Of a stretch of 64,000 nt of DNA, positions 38,416 through 47,733 are shown piece by piece. Location: positions 35,512,259 through 35,576,258 of the forward strand of contig CM054181.1 of NCBI GenBank assembly GCA_028829895.1. The letters are read 5' to 3'. The notes beneath the pieces were generated by a model. The model saw only the letters and a list, made by a program, of their open reading frames with translations, was not told the DNA's origin and made no database searches. Positions within the stretch are counted from its first letter, which is position 1. Every line of letters starts with the position of its first letter. The translations under genes and the position numbers were made by a program. This DNA comes from Sinotaia quadrata. Lineage: Eukaryota > Mollusca > Gastropoda > Architaenioglossa > Viviparidae.

Positions 38416-38654
38416 AAAGAGTTCACCTCTCGCCAAGACAGTTGATTGAATGAACAGAGAGTATGCTGAACGAGTTGGTGACTTTAATAACAAAAGTATA
38501 TTGAGATTACTGTCTAAATTCAATACTTAAAAAAAAGAGGAAAAACACACTTAACAAAATAAACTTACGCATGATTTATGTGAATACTACTACAGCTGAG
38601 ATCACATTTACTTTAAAAGATTTGTGATTTAATTGAGCAAAGTAGTGATGAAAT

Positions 38655-39058
38655 GAGGCTCCATAATTATATTACAATTAAGTGTAATATTTCCCCTTAC
38701 TGATTGGTTTCTAATGGAGAATGTCTCCATAATTATATTGCAGTTAAGTGTAATATTTTCCCTTACTGATTGGTTTCTAACAGAATATGTCTCCATAATT
38801 ATATTGCAGTTAAGTGTAATATTTCCCCTTACTGATTGGTTTCTAACAGAATATTTCTCCATAATTATATTGCAATTAAGTGTAATATTTCCCCTTACTG
38901 ATTGGTTTCTAACAGAATATGTCTCCATAATTATATTGCAATTAAGTGTAATATTTCATTTTACTGATTGGTTTCTAACAGAATATGTCTCCATAATTAT
39001 ATTGCAATTAAGTGTAATATTTCCCCTTACTGATTGGTTTCTAACAGAGTATGTCTCC
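38655..39058. repeat. 66-bp tandem repeat
   Basis: Six near-identical 66-bp units starting CTCCATAATTATATTGCA and containing AAGTGTAATATTTCCCC and TTACTGATTGGTTTCTAACA. Unit starts at 38725, 38791, 38857, 38923 and 38989 are exactly 66 bp apart. Because 66 is a multiple of three and the unit has no stop in some frames, long open frames appear on both strands. These are artefacts of the repeat. Confidence 0.92.
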
Positions 39059-40284
39059 CAGGCTAGATTGATGGCTGCAGGTGTGTGAACAAAAGCTTAG
39101 TTTAGATTCAGTAGATGGCAGTCAATAAAGTAGCACTGTTCTGATGATCATAGTTTGTACCCTACAGCCAGAAATGGTCCAAACAGAATCAGGCATGTAC
39201 CAGAAAATGTTTGAGAAAGTAGAACATTTTAACAAAATATTTACAAGATTATTAAATAGAAAAATTCATATTCACAGAAATAATTAAAATATTTCACCTT
39301 CTCTCAGATAGATGTAAGTGAACAAGGGACTTGAAACTTATTTGACCGATATATGTCCTCCTTCAAGGAGCTTGACACAGAAAGGAGACTGGGCCGAATC
39401 AAGATATATATACTGGATGGGTGCTACTGCTGATAAAAGTGACTTAATCAAAATTATTTCCACACAAATCAAGATAAATTATTTTAGATAACCTGTTGAT
39501 GGCTGCGTAATATCACATATATGGCACCAGAAAGGAGATGCTTCAATCTTTAAATCATTAATCTCTTAAACATTTCCATTAAATTAATATACTTTATTCT
39601 TCTAGTATATAATGCCATGAATAGTAATACACTTGTCTACTTGAGGTAATGACAAGAAACTTTGCAGAATTGTAGGTTTTGATGAATTAGCTAATGTTAT
39701 GGAAGGGTTTGTCTGTTTGGTGATACCAGTACAGGTGATGTGATACATCATTCTTTTTTTTGGTTACATTTAAATATGTTGTAGCATTAAGAGAAAGGAA
39801 TATGAGGAAAGGAAAAAGCACTGTATGTATGTTTTAAAAAAAAAATCTCAGTCATTTCTAAAGTTAAGAATAGTATTTCTCTTTACCCAAACATACCACA
39901 AAAGCTTGTTTTTATCCAAATTTTATTATTCACCTATAATATTTTCTTCTTTCCTTTCATAGTCATTGTATTCGCCAAATATCTTAATATAGATACACTT
40001 CTTTATTTAAAATCAAAAACAATAAATATTAAATATCAACTCTACATACATTTTTCATATAGTTTTCCATCCGAAAATTTAAAAAAAATGCAAATAGCAT
40101 ATGTATTTCTACTAGTATAGAGTGAAAATAGTAAAAGCTTAGGCTTCAGATGTCCTTTCTTATTGATCATTATGTGATTGATGTTAGCATAAAACAATAT
40201 TTTCGAAAAATCACAACCAGCTGCTTACTTATATTAATGATTTTTGTTTATGGAGCACACAACATGCCTCATATTCAGGAACAT

Positions 40285-41260
40285 TGTGGAGATAAAACTG
40301 CAGATCTGGAGTAAAACAAACAACGAACATTATAGGGCTGAGAATGAATAAATCTAACAGGGCTGATAATCTGGAATAATTACTTCCCCTTGTAGTGCTG
40401 TGTATCAGGAGTCGTTATACTAATCTTATCCAGCACAGGAATGTTGATGTCATTACTGTAATTGCCTATCTAGAATAATTAGGTGAAAATTTGGTACCAC
40501 TTCTATATCTAAAGTAATTACATAAAACTTGAATGGTTGCAGATCTGAGGGAATAGCACAAATTGGGCTGCAGATCTGGAATAGTCTCATTGAACCTGTA
40601 GAGATTATAATTATATCTGAAGCAATGACATAAAACATTGATGGCTATATTTAAGAAATAATCATATAAAACATGTAAAACTGTATATTAGGAGTAAAAT
40701 TACATAAATCTTGTGGGGAATTATATTAGGGATAAAATTTGTAGTGCTCCAAATCTGTAGTAAGGACACCAAAGGGAGACTTGTAGGGCTCCTATCTGGA
40801 GTAATGACATAAAACTTTCAGGGCTCCATATCTATAGTAATGACACTTGCAGGGCTCCATATCTGGAGTTTGACGGATAACTTTAGGGCTGTATTTCTGG
40901 AATAATAAAACATGTAGAGTTGAAGATATAGAGATGACAGAGCGTGTAGAGCTGAATATCTGATTTAATGGAATAAAGCATAGTGAGCTGATTACCTGAA
41001 ACTATGACAAAATAATATTAGTGATGTATTTATCATTACTGACAAAACGTGTATAATATCAAAACTGATTACATAAAAGTACTGCTCTGCAAATCTGGAG
41101 TAATGGCGCCAAACTTGTTGGAATGCATATATGATGTAATGAACTGAAAACATGTGGGATTTATTAAATCTGATATACTAACATGATGTATAAAGATGCA
41201 TATATGAAGTAATGATATGGAATATGTGTATCTGGATAAAATGACATAAATCTTTTATTA
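40285..41260. repeat. long degenerate tandem repeat (about 40-45 bp unit)
   Basis: Around 20 diverged copies of a unit like GGGCTGCAGATCTGGAATAA then TGACATAAAACTTG. Spacing varies from about 35 to 60 bp and the copies are heavily mutated, so this is an old array. No gene is seen within it. Confidence 0.7.
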
Positions 41261-41724
41261 TAGTTACTTACAAATTTTCATTTGTGCTTATTAAATTGTG
41301 CCTGCTGTGGTGACAGTCCATCACGTTCCATACATCTATTAAGAGCCCAAATGAGCTAAACGCTCGTCACGTGTTCCGCACGATGAGTTATAGAGTAATA
41401 CATGAGCCATAGGTCATTTTCAAACTCAGACTATGCAGTAGTTGAATTTATTTCAAATAACGGATAGATGAAGCCATTAAATTAATGTTTGTAAATATAC
41501 ACAAACAAGTCTGTTGAATTATTTACAGGTAAGTTGAAAGCAAACTGCATCAAATGAATCCCTATCTAAAACCAGAAGCAGATTTGACAGCGAATCCAAA
41601 AGAAGTTATTTACTTACCAGAAAAGTACTTCATGAACAGATGAGAACAGAGCTAGATAACAAATGTGAGTTCCCCAAACTCTCTACCCGACAACAAACAT
41701 CAAATTACTATATTTTACTAGGTA

Positions 41725-41729
41725 GACAG
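41725..41729. repeat. 5-bp target-site duplication, left
   Basis: GACAG directly precedes the TG of the 5' LTR and reappears directly after the CA of the 3' LTR at 49427-49431. A 5-bp duplication is usual for Ty3/gypsy, BEL and Copia integrases. Confidence 0.9.
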
Positions 41730-43422
41730 TGTGACGATGTGTGACAAATTCTGTGTCATGACCTCGTGACCCAATTGCTCGTTTCAAAATTAAATTTTTG
41801 AACGGACCTTTGTTGAAATTCACCCGTGATACATCAGTATCGAGAGAAGCTTTCTAGCAAGGTCGGATTGTTGCATAACTTTAGGCCAGTGTCCAGCACC
41901 TTCGAGATCAAACATACCACGTGAGCGGTCACGTGATGCGTTCAATGCAGTTTCATAAAAATGATCATAAGGCGCCAAAACACTCACTCACCCACAGACC
42001 GGCAGACACACCAGACGCTGTATTAGCTCGTCCCGCCGCCATACCAGAGTCGTAAGAGAGTCGAAGATGAACCCGCGCTAGAGCAGTAAAATCTACTTTT
42101 AAGAGGTAACAATAACACGTCTACTTCTTACAGTATCTATTGCATTTATTGATTGTATTTTGTAATTGAATTGACGTATGTATTTTGTGCAGCTTAGCGC
42201 TATTTTAGCCAAAGCACGTGTTTCGATGTAAAGGGACAAATCTAAAAGTTATTGTATATAAATTATTGTAACTTTTTCTTATCTTTAATTTATATAAATC
42301 TTAAATTCACTAGTGCCGCCAGTATGTCTGTGCACGTGGTGAATTCTTCTTGTAATTCAACTTGTTCTTGCATATAATTTTTCGTGTAAAATTGTAAAGC
42401 ATTCATGCTTCATTTTGAATTAATCCTTTGTGTGAATTCTAATTTTTAATGCTGTAAATATTTGAGAATTCATACGTTCGTGTAATGTTATATGTAACAC
42501 ACACGTGAACCACAATGTATATTTAAATATAACCATATTTGAATTGTGAACGACACGATAGTCAAAGATTCTAAATTCAGAACCTTAAACAAAGAAACAT
42601 GTGCTTGGGTTTTGCGAATATACACGCAAATAGTTACAGAGCCCAAATCCTTTGTTTCAGCCGGGTTCTTCTTATGTTACTCCTCTCTACCTTCGTACTT
42701 CTTGAGTCGTACACCGACTCGGGTGTCTTCATGACCCATACGTGAACTATGCAGAAGTACCTCGTGTTAACCACGTGTTAACGATTCGTCGCAAGTACAT
42801 TAGCGATGCAGTAATTGAGTGGACGATTGACTGTTGTGCTATGCAGTACTGACGATGAGCCAAAGTGATGTGGACCAGTTCTAACCAGTTGAACCCCACG
42901 TGCGACCAAGAGTATAGTTAAGTATATCTACTAGGGTCCAGAATCAAGTGACTATTTGGCAATAAAACAAAAGAGAATTCTCGTTAAGACTTTTAACAGA
43001 GACGGTAAAATGAGAGAACAACGCTGTGTAGAATTAAGACGTCGTGTTGTAATTAATCGTTGCTGTTAATTGTTAAACTTATTAAATCTTATTTCATTTT
43101 GTTAAGAACCTCTTTTGTAGTAACTTTGTATGCATATAGACCAAATGGGATTGGATGGGGGCTGTCTGAGCTAAACGAATGACGTAATGAATGCATATGA
43201 ATCTAAGAGAGTTTTTAACGATTTCCAATCTAGCTAATGTACGCAAATTATCAGTTTCGTAAATCTGTGATCTAGACTACAAAGATGCATTTTTAATCTA
43301 GTCGAATGATGATTTGAGCAACCAGTCTGTTTAGGTTAAAGAGAGGGAATTAATTTAAATAGTAAATTAAAGTTCTATAATTTCCTAAGCAGGGTCTTTA
43401 AATAAATACTGGAAACGTAACA
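41730..43422 (+). repeat. 5' LTR
   Basis: A 1,693-bp LTR, TG...CA. It carries seven CACGTG E-boxes (41918, 41930, 42215, 42333, 42502, 42772, 42897), a TATA-like TATATAAA at 42255-42262, and AATAAA at 42961-42966 and 43401-43406. The latter, about 20 bases from the LTR end, would leave a very short U5 if used. The 62-codon open frame from 42546 starts with GTG, not ATG, and is not claimed as a gene. Confidence 0.95.
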
Positions 43423-43424
43423 AG

Positions 43425-43441
43425 TGGGGGAATCTCGTCCG
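43425..43441 (+). promoter_or_regulatory. primer-binding-site candidate
   Basis: TGGGGGAATCTCGTCCG starts 2 nt after the LTR end. It resembles the proline-tRNA binding site used by many retroelements (TGGGGG, then CTCGTCCG) but has an offset in the middle. The position is right; the tRNA identity is inference. Confidence 0.6.
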
Positions 43442-44030
43442 TGGATTGATATGTATTAAATTGTAACATTTTTATATACATAGGGCGTATCATATCTTTA
43501 GGAAACGAACATCTGAGAATTGCCAATATTCTATTGATTCAGGATTGTTGAAATATTTATCTTGCTTTTGTTGTGACATGTGCATGTATTCTTTTGCAGA
43601 GTAGCGTGCATGTTAGTTAATATATGTTTAAGCGTAGTTAAGCATTATGTTAGCTATTGATGATTTATTTAGTATTGTGTTACTGGATACTTCATTGTAA
43701 GAGGTCGACGTGTTATACCGCCAGCTAGGAGAGTTATCGGTAGTAACAGACTTCGGACTATTATATTTAGGGTGCTAAGTATAATGTGTAATGTTGTATG
43801 GTCGGAGCCGTGACATTACGAAAGCCTTGGAGACAACAGATTGTAGCCAAGCAAGTGAACGTGTAACAAACGCGTAATTTATTTCGGAAGGTGTTCTGAA
43901 TAAATCCAATAATTTTTGTAAGGTCGTAGCCTAAAAGTTATTGTGGGATAAAAGCGGAGTTTTATCGCCTACGGTTAGATACACAATCACGAGAGATATT
44001 TATTGTAGCCAGACGCGCTAAATAAATAAG

Positions 44031-47024
44031 ATGGATCTCGAACAGGTTATTGCGGATCTGAGAGAGATAGGTTCATTGATCGGATACCGAACGGAAGATG
44101 AGTTAATGAACTTCGTTAGAACTGAACTAGACAGGGAAAAGAGGAGAGAGGAACACGAACGAGAGATGGAACGGATAGAGATAGAATATGATCACATTAT
44201 GTCTTTGATACATCTAGGGATCAACTATCGGAAGAACAGTGTAGGGAGTTTACAACTCGTGGAGATTCTAAAACGCGAACAGAAGATAGGCATATCACTA
44301 AGATACGAAAGTGAACCGCTACGTATTTTCATCTTGCTAGCACTCAATGAAAAGGAAATAGAACACAGGGAAGAAATTAGATCTTCAATAAGCTCACGAG
44401 CAAAACAGTTGTGTGATAAAGATTTCCGATTCAAAGGGGAAGGGGAGGCTGAAACGCGAGACCTAACGTTCGAAATTAGAAAGTTGAAGAAAGAGAGGCT
44501 AGTGCTTATGGAAAGGAAAGAAAGTCTAGAATTAGAATGGTTGTGGACAGAAATCAAAACAGAATCTAAAATTGCTGGGGAAAGAGACGGTACTGTTGAC
44601 AAATTACGACAGGAAGGTCAGGCCGTGAACTTTGACTTGCCGAGGTCAAACACCACGAGCGTGGAGACTGACACACAGAAATTAGTCGCGCTACCAAGCA
44701 CAGCAGACGAATTAGACAGTTTGATTGAAAACAAAAACAAATGTTTTGACGAAACCATTACAGTTCAACATGCTAACCAGTTTACAGAAACAGTTAGCAC
44801 ACCACCAAAGCTTGATCTTGAAACAGAGACAAGAAAAGACACTGTTGTTAAGGACTTAATAACACGTGTAGAATTTGGACAAACACATACACCGCCGTGT
44901 ACGTGTGACACCTTGTTTGACGGACTGAATGCGCATGATAAGATAGAGACAGATTCTATCGGTTGTGTACCGTTAAGGTGTGATGAAACTTCTAGCAACA
45001 CAGTGACTGATTTTTCTGACAGGACAAATATGCATGAGAAGATAGAAACGGATTCTATCAGTTGTGTATCGTTGAAAGGCAGTGACACATTGACTGAGTC
45101 TACTGACCGAACTGTTAGTTTAAGAGAGAGTCATGAAAATGTGCTCGCTACGAAGACTGACATCGGTAGATCTCGATCTCCGATGATTGACGTGAGTCAT
45201 GACGTAATTTTGGAACACAAGATTATTGCGTTATGCGAGGTTTCGAGTGCTAACACATTGACAGCCAGGGAAACAGAAGTATTTGATCCAGATGACAGCA
45301 TAGGTAGCATTACAGACGGAGACAGTGTACCTATGATAAGTTCATTTACTTCAGATGACATGGCAGTTGTCAGAGCTGAGACAGAGTTCTTTTCCAAACG
45401 TGACATGGAAGAAGATATGGTCGAAAACTGTACAGGGACGAAATCTAATATAGGGATATTAGAGACGGTCAACAACAATGCATGTGTACTGACGTGTATG
45501 CACGCAGTTGTCGGAGACATGGCAGAACTGTCTGCAGATAAATCACTTAATGGACTTAGTGACGTAGACAGAAGCCACGGTACATGGACTACCTTTATTG
45601 ACTCACCTGTTGAGATAAAGGAATGTCATGAGTACGTACCAAAAACTGAGACAAGTGGAAGTAAGGAGGAGGGGGTTTCATTAACTGATAAGTTCCTTGA
45701 TTCACTGACGAAAAGTACGGAGTGTAATCCCGAATTGATCAAAGACACAGTACAAATGAGTGACAGAACTAGATCGATAGATAATGAAAACCGGAGTGAC
45801 GGACTGATAACCAGAGTAGGTGGGGCATCAGGACTGTTACTGACATCAGATGCAGAGAATTATGATAGAGGAAACAGTGGGAGTGTAGCCTACAACACAC
45901 AGAGAATAGACATGGTGATGTTATTCAGTGTAATAGAGACAGGTAACATTCACTGCCAGTTAGTGACTGAAACTGACAGAATTTCCATCATAGATTCTGA
46001 CGATTTGATGAGGAGACATATTGAATTAACTGAGTCAGTGGAGACAGATTATGTTAGTTCAATAAACGGTATGGTCCAGGGGAGACAATCAGTAACTCTT
46101 GGGGAGTTTAAGACAGAACCCTTGTTCATACAACCACAGGAGTCTGACTTGCTAGCGAGTGAGTCTGACCACACAGGGACTAGAGAATACTCGAGTGAAG
46201 AGTTAGACAATTCTAGAGTCACAAAAGAGACACAGACTTATGTTGTCAAGGAGAGAGACAAATTGACAGACATAACAGTCGAACACCTAGTTGTGAATGG
46301 GTTAAAACAGAAACCAACTAGTGGGATGAGGTATTTCACTTCAGTCTATGATAAGATCAGGAGAACGGAACCTCCAGATTTAGGGGAGAAGCTAATGTTG
46401 CAATTCAGGTACTTCAGAGAGACTGGTAGCCGCGACAGAGCACATTTGCGAACCTATGACGTTAGACTAGATGCGAAATGGACCCATAGTAGATCTGACG
46501 CCATTCCGACGAAAGACGTTGAGTGCATGCGAACTAGAGACGTTCAATGTGTACACAATGACGTAACTACAGATGCGCGAAACACCAAGAGAGCAAATTT
46601 CCATTTGCGTGAGTTCAGTGACAAGGCTAAGAGCGATAGATTTGAAATTCTGACATCGCATAGTCAAGGCCACGTTGACACTGACATGATACCGAACGTA
46701 TCGAGAAGTTTGAAACTGTTAGACGGGGTAGAGACCAGTCATACAGAAATTGACACTACCAGAAACATTTTAAACTTGACAAGTACTTTGGAGAGTTTTG
46801 AAAGAGATAAAACACTTCAAGGGCGTACTTACTGGACGAGAAATGAAAAGTCTAAACTTGACATGCAATATATTGCACCTCACAGTGACATTCTGACGAA
46901 CAGAGTAAGAAAGAAAGAATACAGTTGTCATGCCGTAGACATGTTGACACACATGGACGATGACGTGTATTGGGGTTGGGACAGAACTACGAAGATTGTG
47001 CTAGGCAGGATAGTGCAGCAGTAG
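44031..47024 (+). CDS. 997-residue ORF of the LTR element, Gag-like N-terminus, otherwise unknown
   Basis: The only long ORF of the element, from the ATG at 44031 to TAG at 47022-47024, after a 608-nt leader. Residues 1-60 are strongly charged (DLEQVIADLREIGSLIGY, LDREKRREEHEREMERIEIE). They resemble the N-terminal leader of invertebrate Ty3/gypsy Gag proteins, with their short conserved start and long Glu/Arg-rich helix. Residues 100-190 form a second predicted coiled-coil (HREEIRSS, RKLKKERLVLMERKESLELE). The remaining 800 residues are rich in Ser, Thr, Asp and Glu. They contain a 33-residue internal duplication starting at His302 and His335 (H-[DE]-KIETDSI-x-CV-x-L) and scattered ETD and DRT motifs. 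I see no CCHC zinc knuckle, no signal peptide, no membrane span, and no protease or polymerase motif. An intact frame of this length in a transposon suggests recent selection or recent arrival. It could be a highly diverged Gag or a captured sequence fused to a Gag leader. Confidence 0.8.
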   Translation: MDLEQVIADLREIGSLIGYRTEDELMNFVRTELDREKRREEHEREMERIEIEYDHIMSLIHLGINYRKNSVGSLQLVEILKREQKIGISLRYESEPLRIFILLALNEKEIEHREEIRSSISSRAKQLCDKDFRFKGEGEAETRDLTFEIRKLKKERLVLMERKESLELEWLWTEIKTESKIAGERDGTVDKLRQEGQAVNFDLPRSNTTSVETDTQKLVALPSTADELDSLIENKNKCFDETITVQHANQFTETVSTPPKLDLETETRKDTVVKDLITRVEFGQTHTPPCTCDTLFDGLNAHDKIETDSIGCVPLRCDETSSNTVTDFSDRTNMHEKIETDSISCVSLKGSDTLTESTDRTVSLRESHENVLATKTDIGRSRSPMIDVSHDVILEHKIIALCEVSSANTLTARETEVFDPDDSIGSITDGDSVPMISSFTSDDMAVVRAETEFFSKRDMEEDMVENCTGTKSNIGILETVNNNACVLTCMHAVVGDMAELSADKSLNGLSDVDRSHGTWTTFIDSPVEIKECHEYVPKTETSGSKEEGVSLTDKFLDSLTKSTECNPELIKDTVQMSDRTRSIDNENRSDGLITRVGGASGLLLTSDAENYDRGNSGSVAYNTQRIDMVMLFSVIETGNIHCQLVTETDRISIIDSDDLMRRHIELTESVETDYVSSINGMVQGRQSVTLGEFKTEPLFIQPQESDLLASESDHTGTREYSSEELDNSRVTKETQTYVVKERDKLTDITVEHLVVNGLKQKPTSGMRYFTSVYDKIRRTEPPDLGEKLMLQFRYFRETGSRDRAHLRTYDVRLDAKWTHSRSDAIPTKDVECMRTRDVQCVHNDVTTDARNTKRANFHLREFSDKAKSDRFEILTSHSQGHVDTDMIPNVSRSLKLLDGVETSHTEIDTTRNILNLTSTLESFERDKTLQGRTYWTRNEKSKLDMQYIAPHSDILTNRVRKKEYSCHAVDMLTHMDDDVYWGWDRTTKIVLGRIVQQ

Positions 47025-47687
47025 AGATGATGATCGAACCTTCTTTTGAATTTTCATTATTTTCTTGTTGTACCGTAGTTGGTGGTTGTTATTGTAAATA
47101 TGTTGGATATTTCATAAAAACTTGGGACAAGCTATGACACTGATTGAATTGTTTTAGTGTTGTAACTCTGAATATGACAGGTGGACTGATAGATAGTTCA
47201 TTAGAGTTGGTAATTCATAAACTCTGATATTTGGTTGATACAGGAAATCAATATCTGGAACTTTTCATAACCTGCATATTGATAGTGTTCATTGGAAGTC
47301 AATTTCTCTGATCACACTATTGTTGGATACGTATTCAGTGGAATTGGTTGATGTTGGATTTCTATTCTGAATAATCTGGTTAGATCAAACTAGGTTGTGT
47401 GTGGACTATTGATTATTGGGACAGATAGTGAGAATTTCAGAACATGTTATTCTATTGGATGGATGTCTATTAAATTAGACTGGACCTTTTCTTAAATCAT
47501 TTTATTTGATTTTTTTCTTAAATCATTTTTCTCTGATTTCTGAAGTGAGAAATATTGTATGAGAGTGCCGTTAATCGAGAGTTGATTTTTCCGTCACGTT
47601 ACATTATTTCTGGTTATGTTGAAATTTTTTAATTGTAAATTTTTTCTTCATTTTGCACTTCTACATTTTATAACACATAATTTGTAG
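47025..47687 (+). other. non-coding 3' part of the LTR element interior
   Basis: About 660 bp between the ORF stop and the hairpin. It is T-rich, with no open frame of note and no pol or env remnant. Words such as TGATATTTGGTTGATACAGG and TTGGATG recur loosely. Confidence 0.7.
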
Positions 47688-47720
47688 GAGGCATTTATCC
47701 TTTGGTAAGATAAACGCCTC
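47688..47720 (+). other. hairpin abutting the polypurine tract
   Basis: GAGGCATTTATC (47688-47699) pairs with GATAAACGCCTC (47709-47720): 11 of 12 pairs, 9-nt loop. Its 3' foot is directly followed by the polypurine tract at 47721. In the RNA this would be a stem just upstream of plus-strand priming. Confidence 0.7.
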
Positions 47721-47733
47721 AAAAGCAAGGGGG
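47721..47733 (+). promoter_or_regulatory. polypurine tract
   Basis: AAAAGCAAGGGGG ends at the first base of the 3' LTR, the expected place for plus-strand DNA priming. One C interrupts the purine run. Confidence 0.85.

Noticed and set aside
38629..39088. Long open frames on both strands (99 and 124 codons)
   Set aside because: They are produced by six copies of a 66-bp unit; the peptides are the same 22 residues repeated, and neither strand has gene context.
42546..42734. 62-codon frame inside each LTR (also 48550-48738)
   Set aside because: It begins with GTG rather than ATG, has no recognisable motif, and appears twice only because the LTR is duplicated.
44225..46952. Several antisense open frames of 60-125 codons within the retroelement ORF
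   Set aside because: They are shadows of the 997-codon sense frame and have no separate start context or motif.
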